This document shows positions 56,696 to 64,000 of a stretch of 64,000 nucleotides of DNA, piece by piece. The stretch lies in contig BAOK01000002.1 in NCBI GenBank assembly GCA_000509225.1, positions 4,496 through 68,495 on the forward strand. The letters run 5' to 3'. Both the position numbers and the translations under genes were made by a program. The notes beneath the pieces are model-generated. The model ran no database searches. It was not told where the DNA came from and worked only from the letters and a program-made list of their open reading frames with translations. The stretch is from Parvibaculaceae bacterium Mf 1.05b.01. Lineage in GTDB: Bacteria; Pseudomonadota; Alphaproteobacteria; Parvibaculales; Parvibaculaceae. Numbering within the stretch: the stretch's first letter is position 1; each line of letters opens with the position of its first letter.

Positions 56696-57142
56696 GTGCG
56701 ACTATCGAAAAAAACACTCTTGGCTCTTGAAGCGGTTTTGGATGTTGCGGTGAATGCGCGGCCCGACCCGGTTCAATCGAAAGACATTACCCGACGCCAA
56801 GGCATCCCGCAGCGATACCTGGAACAGGTCATGCAGCAATTAGTGCATGCCAATATCCTCAAAGGCGTGCGGGGGCCGAAAGGCGGATACCGACTCGCAC
56901 GAGAGCGGCGGCGGATCTCTATGGGCGACATTGTGCGAATTGTGGGCGCCATGGAACTGGCAGATGAACCGCGCGATACACCGTCTGTCTTGAGCGAAAA
57001 GGTTATTGGTCCCATATGGGATACAATTCAATCCGACATGATGGAAAAACTTGATGCCGTGACCATTGAGGATCTCTGCCGCAATGCGGCCGACGTCGGC
57101 GCGGACGGCGAAATCAAAAGCGATGCAGACTTTACGATTTAG
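56696..57142 (+). CDS. Rrf2-family regulator without Fe-S cysteines
   Basis: The 148-residue protein has the Rrf2 winged helix: LLALEAVLDVA, SKDITRRQGIPQRYLEQVMQ, then GVRGPKGGYRLARER. Only one cysteine (in DLCRNA) is present, whereas IscR and NsrR carry three ligand cysteines, so it should not bind a normal cluster and resembles CymR-type members. GTG start at 56696 with GGAAGGG before it. It is upstream of cysK on the same strand, 47 bases apart, suggesting control of cysteine synthesis. Confidence 0.82.
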   Translation: MRLSKKTLLALEAVLDVAVNARPDPVQSKDITRRQGIPQRYLEQVMQQLVHANILKGVRGPKGGYRLARERRRISMGDIVRIVGAMELADEPRDTPSVLSEKVIGPIWDTIQSDMMEKLDAVTIEDLCRNAADVGADGEIKSDADFTI

Positions 57143-57189
57143 AACAACTCACGGAAGATGAGTGATCTTCTCACACAGGGAGCAAGACT

Positions 57190-58152
57190 ATGAGCCAGGC
57201 AGACAACAAGCCGGGACGCGGCCGTATCTATGACGACATCACAGATACAATTGGAAATACACCTCTGGTGCGATTGAACAAACTCGCCAAAGAACGAAAC
57301 GTCAAAGCAGATATTCTCCTGAAGCTTGAATTCTTTAATCCCCTAGCCAGTGTCAAAGACCGCATTGGCGTTGCCATGATTGAAGATCTGGAGAGCCGGG
57401 GCCTCCTTACACCTGAGACAATTATCGTTGAGCCGACATCGGGGAACACGGGTATTGCGCTCGCTTTCGTTTGCGCGGCGAAGGGCTATCGCCTGATCCT
57501 CTGCATGCCGGAAAGCATGTCGATTGAGCGCCGGAAAATGTTGGCACTCCTGGGCGCTGAGCTTGAGCTTACGCCCGCCGACAAAGGCATGAAGGGAGCG
57601 CTTGCCCGTGCTGAGGAACTGCTCAACGAATATCCCAATTCGGTTATGCCGCAGCAGTTTGACAACCCGGCAAACCCAGCCATTCATCAGCGCACCACAG
57701 CTGAAGAAATCTGGAATGATACAGATGGTGCTGTTGACGTCGTCATCTCTGGCGTGGGGACCGGCGGTACCTTTACCGGTGTTGGTGCAACGCTGAAAGA
57801 AAGGAAGCCATCGTTTAAGATGATCGCGGTGGAGCCAGAGGACAGCCCTGTTCTTTCCGGCGGCGCACCAGGCGCCCACAAAATTCAAGGGATTGGCGCT
57901 GGCTTCGTGCCGGGCAATCTCGACAGCGCGCTCATCGATGATGTGGTTACCATCGGCAATGAAACCGCCTTTGAGATGGCGCGGCGTGTGGCGAAAGAAG
58001 AAGGGGTGCCGGTCGGTATCTCTTCAGGGGCCGCCATTGCTGCAGCGCTCGAAATCGGCAGCCGCGTCGATATGGAAGGCAAAACCATTGTCGTGATTAT
58101 TCCGTCCTTCGCAGAACGCTATCTTTCAACAGCGCTCTTTGACGGGCTTTAA
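57190..58152 (+). CDS. cysK: Cysteine synthase A (O-acetylserine sulfhydrylase)
   Basis: The 320-residue PLP enzyme makes cysteine from O-acetylserine and sulphide. The PLP lysine is K56 in [11 protein letters not shown], with [11 protein letters not shown] and [10 protein letters not shown] as cofactor and substrate loops. The start follows a GGAG. It is placed after the Rrf2 gene and before a cluster of dispersed palindromes. Confidence 0.94.
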   Translation: MSQADNKPGRGRIYDDITDTIGNTPLVRLNKLAKERNVKADILLKLEFFNPLASVKDRIGVAMIEDLESRGLLTPETIIVEPTSGNTGIALAFVCAAKGYRLILCMPESMSIERRKMLALLGAELELTPADKGMKGALARAEELLNEYPNSVMPQQFDNPANPAIHQRTTAEEIWNDTDGAVDVVISGVGTGGTFTGVGATLKERKPSFKMIAVEPEDSPVLSGGAPGAHKIQGIGAGFVPGNLDSALIDDVVTIGNETAFEMARRVAKEEGVPVGISSGAAIAAALEIGSRVDMEGKTIVVIIPSFAERYLSTALFDGL

Positions 58153-58194
58153 GTCACGTCGACATCTTGGGCTAAAAACCAGGCCTTGCTTTAG

Positions 58195-58421
58195 CTAGAG
58201 CGTTTTTCATTTGGACCGCAACACGAGGAACGCTCTAGCTCTCTCTTTTGGCGCATTTTCGAAACGTAAAAGTCTGCAACTTTTGCTGAAAACGCTTTAA
58301 GCCTGGTTTTCTTTTTGCCTCGAACGCTTTGAAGAGAAAAAAGTACAAAGCGTTCTAGTTTGTTGAGTTGCCGCATGTTCGAACCGCGAACGTAAAGTCA
58401 CGTTCGCTGAAAATGCCCTAG
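58195..58421. repeat. Cluster of four dispersed palindromic elements
   Basis: Four elements lie side by side. CTAGAGCGTT (58195) pairs with AACGCTCTAG (to 58238). GCGCATTTTCGAAA ... GAAAACGCTTTAA is at 58251-58300. GAACGCTTTG (58322) pairs with CAAAGCGTTC (to 58355). CCGCATGTTCGAACC ... GAAAATGCCCTA is at 58371-58421. The second and fourth match the element at 27107. They fill the space between cysK and the convergent HxlR gene. Confidence 0.7.
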
Positions 58422-58870
58422 GAAAACCCGGGTCCGATTTCAACGATCAGTTCTCTGGGGTCCAATTCTTCGCCACAGTCGGAACAGACCATCTTTCCCT
58501 GAACAATGTTGCCGCATTTCTTGTGACGGCGAACGATGGGCGCTCCGCGCTCATCTGCCATGTGTTTGTCGCCCCACTGCACAATCGAAAGCACAACCGG
58601 GTAGAGTTCAAAGCCCCGCTCGGTGAGACGATATTCTTCCCGCACCGGTGCCTCGCCATAGGGCATCTTTTTCAGGACACCCTCATCAACAAGCTTTTTC
58701 AGCCGATCCGCCAGCACGTGACGGGTGATGCCCAGACTTGCTTCGAACTGCTCGAACCGTCGCAGACCCACAAAACAATCGCGCAGGATCATCAAGGTCC
58801 ACCGGTCACCGATGACGGACAGGGTCCGGGCAACGGAACAGGGTTCATCTTTCAGGTCACGCCAACGCAT
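58418..58870 (-). CDS. HxlR-family regulator with C-terminal zinc-ribbon
   Basis: The 150-residue protein has the HxlR pattern: PCSVARTLSVIGDRWTLMIL, FVGLRRFEQFEASLGITRHVLADRLKKLVDEG and YRLTERGFELYPVV. A C-terminal extension has CGN and CSDCGEELDPREL, a likely zinc ribbon. ATG 58870 has AAGGGAAG at the right distance; the GTG at 58933 is less likely. It is divergent from the SDR gene across two operator-like palindromes, so it probably regulates that gene. Confidence 0.85.
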   Translation of the reverse strand: MRWRDLKDEPCSVARTLSVIGDRWTLMILRDCFVGLRRFEQFEASLGITRHVLADRLKKLVDEGVLKKMPYGEAPVREEYRLTERGFELYPVVLSIVQWGDKHMADERGAPIVRRHKKCGNIVQGKMVCSDCGEELDPRELIVEIGPGFS

Positions 58871-58914
58871 ATGCTTGCTTCCCTTCTCGCCTATTTCAGA
58901 AACTAGCTTGACAA

Positions 58915-58929
58915 GTTCCGAATTGGAAC
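58915..58929. promoter_or_regulatory. Operator-like palindrome GTTCC-N5-GGAAC
   Basis: Perfect 5-base arms (58915-58919, 58925-58929) in the divergent gap; its centre is 31 bases from that of the next palindrome. Confidence 0.5.
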
Positions 58930-58943
58930 CCACTTTATCATCT

Positions 58944-58962
58944 AAGTTCTAAAAAGGAACTT
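58944..58962. promoter_or_regulatory. Operator-like palindrome AAGTTC-N7-GAACTT
   Basis: Perfect 6-base arms (58944-58949, 58957-58962) and 7-base spacer; shares GTTC/GAAC with its neighbour. It ends 32 bases before the SDR start. Confidence 0.5.
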
Positions 58963-58993
58963 TATAAGCGCGAAAACAAGCGGGAGACGGTAA

Positions 58994-59722
58994 ATGGCTG
59001 AAAAGAAAGCGATTCTGGTGATCGGGGCAGGCGACGCCACAGGTGGTGCAATTGCCAAACGCTTCGCCAGAGAGGGGTTTGACGCCTGCGTTGTGCGCCG
59101 GAATGGCGACCAGCTGGCCCCGCTGGTGGATGAAATCACAGCTGCCGGGGGCAAGGCCCACGCTTTTGGCGTGGATGCCCGCAAGGAAGACCAGATAATC
59201 GACCTTGTCGAAAAGATCGAGTCCGACATCGCGCCCATTGATGTCGCCGTCTTTAACATTGGCGCCAATGTGAACTTTCCAATCACAGAGACAACGTCGC
59301 GGGTCTATTTCAAGGTCTGGGAAATGGCCTGTTTCTCCGGCTTCCTGATGGGCCGCGAGGTCGCCAAGAAAATGCTGCCCCGAGAGCGCGGCACCCTGCT
59401 CTTTACGGGTGCCACAGCCAGTGTCCGGGGTGGGTCCGGCTTCTCCGCCTTTGCCGGTGCGAAACATGGGCTTCGAGCACTGGCACAAAGTCTTGCGCGC
59501 GAGCTTGGGCCGAAAGGCATTCACGTTGCCCACCCGATCCTTGATGGCGCCATCGATACCCAATGGATTGCCGAGAATTTTCCGGAACGCTATGCGCTGA
59601 AAGACCAAGACGGCATTCTCAAGCCGGATCATATTGCAGACGCTTATTGGAACCTTCATTGCCAACCCAGAGATGTGTGGACCCATGAGTTGGACCTGCG
59701 CCCCTGGATGGAAACGTTTTGA
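58994..59722 (+). CDS. SDR-family protein lacking the catalytic tyrosine
   Basis: The 242-residue protein has an SDR fold with a VIGAGDATGGAIAKRF nucleotide motif and NIGANVN as the NNAG-equivalent, and S143 (GATAS). The YxxxK motif is FAGAK: the tyrosine is replaced by F153 while K157 is kept. Normal reductase chemistry is therefore doubtful. Role unknown; it is divergent from the HxlR gene, and its neighbours downstream are a DsbA-fold isomerase and a thioesterase-like protein. Confidence 0.82.
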   Translation: MAEKKAILVIGAGDATGGAIAKRFAREGFDACVVRRNGDQLAPLVDEITAAGGKAHAFGVDARKEDQIIDLVEKIESDIAPIDVAVFNIGANVNFPITETTSRVYFKVWEMACFSGFLMGREVAKKMLPRERGTLLFTGATASVRGGSGFSAFAGAKHGLRALAQSLARELGPKGIHVAHPILDGAIDTQWIAENFPERYALKDQDGILKPDHIADAYWNLHCQPRDVWTHELDLRPWMETF

Positions 59723-59792
59723 TCGGTCAGGCTGCTGCAACAATTCAGCGCCCGACACTCAATTTCAGAGAAACTGACAACTAAGGGGAAAA

Positions 59793-60401
59793 ATGATGGG
59801 AAAGACCGTCGACTTTATTTTCGATTTCGGAAGCCCGAACGGCTATCTGAGCCACAAGCTTGTGCCGGAAATCGAAGCGCGCACAGGTGCCACGTTCAAC
59901 TATGTTCCGGCGCTGCTGGGCGGCATTCACAAGATTACGAACAATCAGCCACCGATGATTGCGTTTGGCGGTGTCAAAGGAAAACTCGAATATGAACAGC
60001 TTGAGACACAGCGCTTCATCAAGAAGCACAAGCTCGACAAGTTCAAATTCAATCCCCATTTCCCTGTCATCACACTTCTGATCATGCGTGGTCTGATTGC
60101 CGCGGAGATGGACGGCAAGAAAATGGAATATATCGACGTGGTTGCCAACGCCATGTGGGAAGACGAACAGAAAATGGATGACCCGGAAGTGGTCGCCAAA
60201 GTGCTCGCGGCCGGTGGTTTTGATGCGGAACGGCTCCTTGCCCGCACGCAAGAACAGGACGTAAAACAAAAGCTCATCGAAAACACAGAGGCGGCTGCAA
60301 ACCGCGGCGTCTTTGGGATCCCGTTCTTCTTTGTTGGCGATGAAGGCTTTTTCGGGAAAGACCGTTTGGGGCAAGTAGAGGAGTTTCTGATGGAGGGTTA
60401 A
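59793..60401 (+). CDS. 2-hydroxychromene-2-carboxylate isomerase-like (DsbA/GST-kappa family)
   Basis: The 202-residue protein has the kappa-GST/HCCA isomerase pattern: VDFIFDFGSPNGYLSHKLVPEI with a serine instead of the DsbA cysteine, then NPHFPV and GVFGIPFFFVGDEGFFGKDRL. The family isomerises hydroxychromene carboxylate in naphthalene degradation or conjugates glutathione. No other aromatic-ring genes are nearby, so the substrate is open. Two ATGs lie in tandem; 59793 follows AAGGGG. Confidence 0.85.
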   Translation: MMGKTVDFIFDFGSPNGYLSHKLVPEIEARTGATFNYVPALLGGIHKITNNQPPMIAFGGVKGKLEYEQLETQRFIKKHKLDKFKFNPHFPVITLLIMRGLIAAEMDGKKMEYIDVVANAMWEDEQKMDDPEVVAKVLAAGGFDAERLLARTQEQDVKQKLIENTEAAANRGVFGIPFFFVGDEGFFGKDRLGQVEEFLMEG

Positions 60402-60555
60402 CCCCCCTCCGTCAATAAAGGGACGAATTGGCGCGGGCGGTTCAATGGAACTGCCCGTTTCTGATTTTGGTCCCTACAGAATTGGATGGCTGGACTGGTT
60501 TCCGCCCCTTCCCTGTCCTATGTACACAGTCGCTCGCGTAAAAAGGAATGACCCC

Positions 60556-61359
60556 ATGAATGCTCCCTCTAACACCACCGTCTTCACACCAGAGAACGGT
60601 AAGTGGCAACCAGCGCCCCAAAGCATGGGACCGTTTGGCGGCATGCATGGGGGTGCAGTGTCGGGGCTCCTGACCGGCGAGCTGGAGCGACTTGCCCATA
60701 ATGCTGGTCATGGCCCGGCCATCTCGGCAGCAGTTTATCTTTTACGTCCGGCCCCTGCGACGCTGGTGGAAACGCGTCCCATAGCGGTGCGCGAAGGCGG
60801 CCGTGTTGCCGTTTATGAAAATGAGCTCTGGGCCAATGACAAGCTCCAGGCCAAAGCGTCCATGTGTTTCTTGAAGGGTGTATCTGACGGGTCTGAAATC
60901 ACAGGGATTTCGGAGGCCATCCAAGGAAGTATTCCAGGCACCCCCCTTCTTGATCCGGCAGATGTGCCCAAATGGCAATTCCCGCGTGAGCCGATGGCGG
61001 CGTCTTTTTTGAACGCCGTCGACATTCGCGAAGATGAGGAAGGCACCATCTGGATGCGGGCGACGCGCCCCCTGTTTGCAGAAGCAACGCCCTTTGCCTC
61101 CACTATCAGCTTTGCCGATTTCTCGACCCTCTTTTCCGTTGTTGCGACCGGTGGGCGACCCAATGCAGGAGGCTGGCCCAACGCAGATCTGTCCTTGCAC
61201 CTCTCACGGCTCCCTGTCGGTCCGTGGGTGGGCATCAAAACGCGCTCAGACTGGTTTGCTGATGGCCGTGGCGTGACTGAGTCAGAGATCCATGATGTAC
61301 ATGGTCGCATTGGCCGCTCAACGCAGGCGGTTGTCCTGGCGCCTGCACCTTCTGCGTAA
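60556..61359 (+). CDS. Acyl-CoA thioesterase-family (TesB-like hot-dog) protein
   Basis: About 267 residues form two hot-dog-like halves. The start has the MGPFGGMHGGAVSGLL segment of the thioesterase family; the second half has ANRPLF-like ATRPLFAEATPF and ADLSLHLSRLPVGPWVGI. The frame is open to 60445, but ATG 60556 follows AAAGGA and gives the family N-terminus. It probably hydrolyses an acyl-CoA. The gene is on the same strand as the SDR and the isomerase genes, and may belong to the same pathway. Confidence 0.75.
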   Translation: MNAPSNTTVFTPENGKWQPAPQSMGPFGGMHGGAVSGLLTGELERLAHNAGHGPAISAAVYLLRPAPATLVETRPIAVREGGRVAVYENELWANDKLQAKASMCFLKGVSDGSEITGISEAIQGSIPGTPLLDPADVPKWQFPREPMAASFLNAVDIREDEEGTIWMRATRPLFAEATPFASTISFADFSTLFSVVATGGRPNAGGWPNADLSLHLSRLPVGPWVGIKTRSDWFADGRGVTESEIHDVHGRIGRSTQAVVLAPAPSA

Positions 61360-61427
61360 CGGCTCTGCGATTGACATTTCCAGCCGTTCGTGGCGGATAG
61401 AGACAAGACCGTTCACCGGAGAGACCC

Positions 61428-62234
61428 ATGGCCCTCAATGACGATCAGCTGGAGCGTTACGCGCGGCATATTGTGCTGAAGGAAATTGGCGGGCCGGGCC
61501 AGCAGAAGCTGATGCAGTCGAGAGTGCTTGTTGTCGGTGCTGGTGGCCTTGGTTCTCCCCTGTTGCTTTATCTCGCCGCTGCTGGTGTGGGCACGATCGG
61601 TATTGTCGACGATGATCATGTGTCACTCTCCAACCTGCAGAGACAGGTCGTTCACGGTACGGAGGATGTGGGGCGCGCCAAGGTTGAGAGCGCGGCGGAT
61701 GCCATTCATCGCATCAACCCGGACGTGTCAGTGATCACCCATGAAGCGCGTCTTAACGCGACCAATGCAACGACACTCATTGGTCAGTATGATCTTGTTG
61801 CGGACGGATGCGATAATTTCCAGACACGGTTTCTGGTAAACGATGCCTGCTATTTTGCGCGGGTCCCGCTGGTGTCCGCCGCGGTTGGACGCTTTGACGG
61901 CCAGCTCAGCACTTATAAGGGGTACGAGACCGACGCAGATGGTGTGCCGCTGCCCACCTATCGCGATTTCGTACCCACGGCGCCTGCGGATGGCTTGGTG
62001 CCGACCTGCGAAGAGGCCGGCGTTCTGGGCGCTCTCACCGGCGTTATGGGGTCCATGCAGGCGCTTGAAGTGATCAAGGAACTGACTGGCACTGGCACAG
62101 GTCTCGCCGGAAAACTCTTGATCTACGACGCACTTGATGCGCGGGTGCGCACGATCACCCTGCGCCACGACCCAGCCAATCCGCTCACTGGGGACAATCC
62201 GACGATCAAGGATTTATCGGCACACGCGGGCTAG
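61428..62234 (+). CDS. MoeB/ThiF-family adenylyltransferase
   Basis: The 268-residue E1-like enzyme activates the C-terminus of MoaD/ThiS-type sulphur carriers. ATP-binding VVGAGGLGSPLLLYLAAAG and the D-x-D segment with NLQRQVVHG are present, with the conserved catalytic cysteine in LVPTCEEAGVLG. The two CxxC zinc pairs of E. coli MoeB are missing (YRDFVPTAPADG; HDPANPLTGD), as in a subgroup of alphaproteobacteria. Its stop overlaps the convergent stop of the dehydrogenase gene. Confidence 0.88.
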   Translation: MALNDDQLERYARHIVLKEIGGPGQQKLMQSRVLVVGAGGLGSPLLLYLAAAGVGTIGIVDDDHVSLSNLQRQVVHGTEDVGRAKVESAADAIHRINPDVSVITHEARLNATNATTLIGQYDLVADGCDNFQTRFLVNDACYFARVPLVSAAVGRFDGQLSTYKGYETDADGVPLPTYRDFVPTAPADGLVPTCEEAGVLGALTGVMGSMQALEVIKELTGTGTGLAGKLLIYDALDARVRTITLRHDPANPLTGDNPTIKDLSAHAG

Positions 62235-63229
62235 AGTATCGCGGGGATCACCCTGTCTGGTGGCTTGTGGCCATCAACCCAGGTGCGGATGTTGATCAAC
62301 ACTTTCTCGCCCATTTCCAACCGGCCTTCAATCGTCGCCGAGCCCATATGGGGGAGCAGAACAACCTTCCGGTGATTGATAAGGGCCGGGTTCACCGCGG
62401 GTTCCTGTTCAAATACGTCAAGACCCGCCCCTGCAATCTTGTCGTTCTCCAAGGCGCGGACCAGCGCATTCTCATCGATGACCTCACCGCGCGCGGTGTT
62501 CACGATGTAAGCTTCCGGCTTCATGAGCTTCAGACGTTTGGTATTGAGCAGATGATAAGTCGCAGGTGTGTGGGGACAATTGATGGATAAAATGTCAACC
62601 TCCGCCAGCATGCGGTCAAGATTCTCCCAATAGGTTGCACCAAGCTCTCCTTCCACTCCCGCACTCAGCTGATGGCGATTGTGATAGTGAATGTCCAACC
62701 CAAATGCCTTGGCACGGCGCGCCACCGCCTGGCCTATGCGCCCCATGCCCAGAATGCCGAGCTTCTTGCCACCGATGCGCCGTCCCAACATCCAAGTGGG
62801 TGACCAGCCTGTCCAGGTGGCCGCGCGTTCCTGAAGATAGTCGACCCCTTCCACCAGACGCCGCGGCACAGACAGGATCAGCGCCATGGTCATATCCGCT
62901 GTGTCTTCTGTCAAAACGCTCGGCGTATTGGTGACTGTGATCCCTCTCGCGATGGCGCTTTCCACATCAATATTGTCGACGCCGGTTCCAAACTGCGCGA
63001 TCAGGCGCAGCCTGTCGCCCGCCTGTGCCATAAGCCGCCCGTCAATACGGTCGGTTACGGTCGGCACCAGCACGTCAGCCTCGCGCATGGCGCCTGCCAG
63101 CTGCGATTGGCTCATGGGCTCATCGCCCTCATTCAGCCGGGTCTCAAAGAGTTCGCCCAAACGCGTTTCGATGGCATCCGGCAATTTCCGGGTGACAATA
63201 ACAAGAGGCTTTTCGGGCGTTGTGGCCAT
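62231..63229 (-). CDS. D-2-hydroxyacid dehydrogenase (D-glycerate dehydrogenase-like)
   Basis: The 332-residue protein has NAD-binding GMGRIGQAVARRA and the D-2-hydroxyacid dehydrogenase signatures: NCPHTPATYHLLN, VNTARGEVIDE with the catalytic arginine, FEQEP with the glutamate, and LLPHMGSAT with the histidine. It probably reduces hydroxypyruvate or glyoxylate. The convergent stop with the MoeB-like gene is shared at 62231-62234. Confidence 0.88.
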   Translation of the reverse strand: MATTPEKPLVIVTRKLPDAIETRLGELFETRLNEGDEPMSQSQLAGAMREADVLVPTVTDRIDGRLMAQAGDRLRLIAQFGTGVDNIDVESAIARGITVTNTPSVLTEDTADMTMALILSVPRRLVEGVDYLQERAATWTGWSPTWMLGRRIGGKKLGILGMGRIGQAVARRAKAFGLDIHYHNRHQLSAGVEGELGATYWENLDRMLAEVDILSINCPHTPATYHLLNTKRLKLMKPEAYIVNTARGEVIDENALVRALENDKIAGAGLDVFEQEPAVNPALINHRKVVLLPHMGSATIEGRLEMGEKVLINIRTWVDGHKPPDRVIPAIL

Positions 63230-63370
63230 ATAGAGAAGACGCCTTTCTAAAGGAGTGAGACCCCTTATCTAGCAGAGCCCGCATGCTGCCGCAAAGTCTT
63301 GCGGTTCCCGCCACCCCTCTCCTTGACGCTGCGAGCGCCCACTTGCATAAGGGTAAACGTGATTCATTCC

Positions 63371-63955
63371 ATGGCTAAATTGCGAGGATTTCCCGTGCGC
63401 AGGGCGCAGCCTATTCCTTTCTTTCAACGCGCCTTCTGGGCCTTTGGCATGGCTATCGCTCTGATTTTGACGGGTTTTGGCGAGCTGGGGACGCCTGTCC
63501 GCGCAGAAAACGAACCTGTGGGAATAGAAACAGGCCTGCCACTGCCTCGATTTGTGAGTCTCAAAGCCAATAAGGTGAATGTGCGCGTCGGCCCCAGCCG
63601 GTCCCATCCGGTTCGCTGGGTGTATCAACGCAAAGGCCTGCCCATCGAAGTGTTGGCGGAATTTGAAAACTGGCGCCGCGTCCGCGACATGGATGGTGAT
63701 GTGGGGTGGGTCTATCACACGCTGCTGGATGGGCGACGTCACGGCCTCGTTAGACCCTCTGATGGCGAAGAAACAGCCAACCTGTTTGACGGACCGGACG
63801 GGACCGGCGAGACAATCGCAGCTGCTGAACCCAATGTGGTCGTCGCCCTTGAAGCATGCGGCGCCGACTGGTGCCAGGCCCAAGCTGGTGGCTATACAGG
63901 CTGGATCGCGAAACAGGATCTTTGGGGTGTCTATTCAGACGAGCGCTTTGAGTAG
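63371..63955 (+). CDS. Exported SH3-domain protein
   Basis: The 194-residue protein has an N-terminal hydrophobic segment (AFWAFGMAIALILTGF) that acts as signal peptide or anchor. Two SH3b-like units follow: FVSLKANKVNVRVGPSRSHPVRWVY and NWRRVRDMDGDVGWVYHTLL, then CGADWCQAQAGGYTGWIAKQ. It is of the type thought to bind cell wall or protein. The frame opens at TTG 63299; ATG 63371 is preferred. Confidence 0.8.
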   Translation: MAKLRGFPVRRAQPIPFFQRAFWAFGMAIALILTGFGELGTPVRAENEPVGIETGLPLPRFVSLKANKVNVRVGPSRSHPVRWVYQRKGLPIEVLAEFENWRRVRDMDGDVGWVYHTLLDGRRHGLVRPSDGEETANLFDGPDGTGETIAAAEPNVVVALEACGADWCQAQAGGYTGWIAKQDLWGVYSDERFE

Positions 63956-63973
63956 GCGCTGCCAATTTTTCAA

Positions 63974-64000
63974 CGCGTTTTCGGACGGAAAACCGGAAGC
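63974..64000. repeat. Dispersed intergenic element, cut by the right edge
   Basis: CGCGTTTTCGGACGGA is identical to 9776-9791 for 16 bases, then it diverges (AAACC against TAACC). The rest lies outside the window. Confidence 0.7.

Overview
The window looks like chromosomal DNA of a free-living alphaproteobacterium. The evidence is the gene order rpsT-dnaA-dnaN-recF-gyrB with echA-mutM-ubiE-ubiB-coaBC-dut beside it, a RegB/RegA redox two-component pair, an MmcB-type protein, and a dispersed intergenic repeat of the 'CGCGTTTTCGGACGG' kind often seen in Hyphomicrobiales-like genomes. A Parvibaculum/Rhodobiaceae-like host is my guess from protein style; no rRNA gene is present to test it. I found no tRNA, rRNA, CRISPR array, transposase or prophage.

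Layout. 1-7603: a secreted cadherin-like repeat adhesin (cut by the left edge, minus strand) divergent from its probable type I secretion system, made of two ABC ATPases and a HlyD-type adaptor. 7679-9700: alkylation repair (Ada-AlkA fusion, then Ogt). 9849-17719: a split biotin locus (bioD-bioF, bioB, bioA) interrupted by a TetR regulator, a GNAT acetyltransferase translationally coupled to an acetylpolyamine/histone-deacetylase-like hydrolase, and a DUF4336 protein. 17948-22603: ParA-like ATPase with SPOR protein, a TetR/reductase pair, a HAD hydrolase and TerB. 22726-26978: a large RND/MMPL transporter, a 764-base non-coding stretch with a 31-base palindrome, and a di-iron ferritin-like protein. 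27166-35662: APH-type phosphotransferase, MmcB, RegA/RegB, metallo-beta-lactamase-fold protein, ankyrin protein, SCO/SenC, VOC protein, a zinc peptidase and a membrane-anchored PPC protein.

35678-57142 is mostly housekeeping: PBP1A, leuA with a candidate attenuator leader, gyrB, an unusual ClpP-like protease, recF, dnaN, dnaA, rhodanese, rpsT, enoyl-CoA hydratase, mutM, ubiE, ubiB, a saccharopine-dehydrogenase-like protein, coaBC, dut and an Rrf2 regulator. 57190-64000 holds cysK, a cluster of dispersed palindromes, an HxlR regulator divergent from an SDR/DsbA-fold isomerase/thioesterase group, a MoeB/ThiF enzyme, a D-2-hydroxyacid dehydrogenase and an SH3 protein.

The most distinctive signals are regulatory: twin operator-like palindromes 31 bases apart in front of two unrelated regulators (TetR at 13787-13836, HxlR at 58915-58962), other perfect palindromes before transport genes, and a possible leuA attenuator. 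Among proteins, the points worth following are the asymmetric pair of secretion ATPases, the acetylase/deacetylase couple, the SDR lacking its catalytic tyrosine, and the Rrf2-CysK pair without Fe-S cysteines. No clearly new defence or mobile system is visible.
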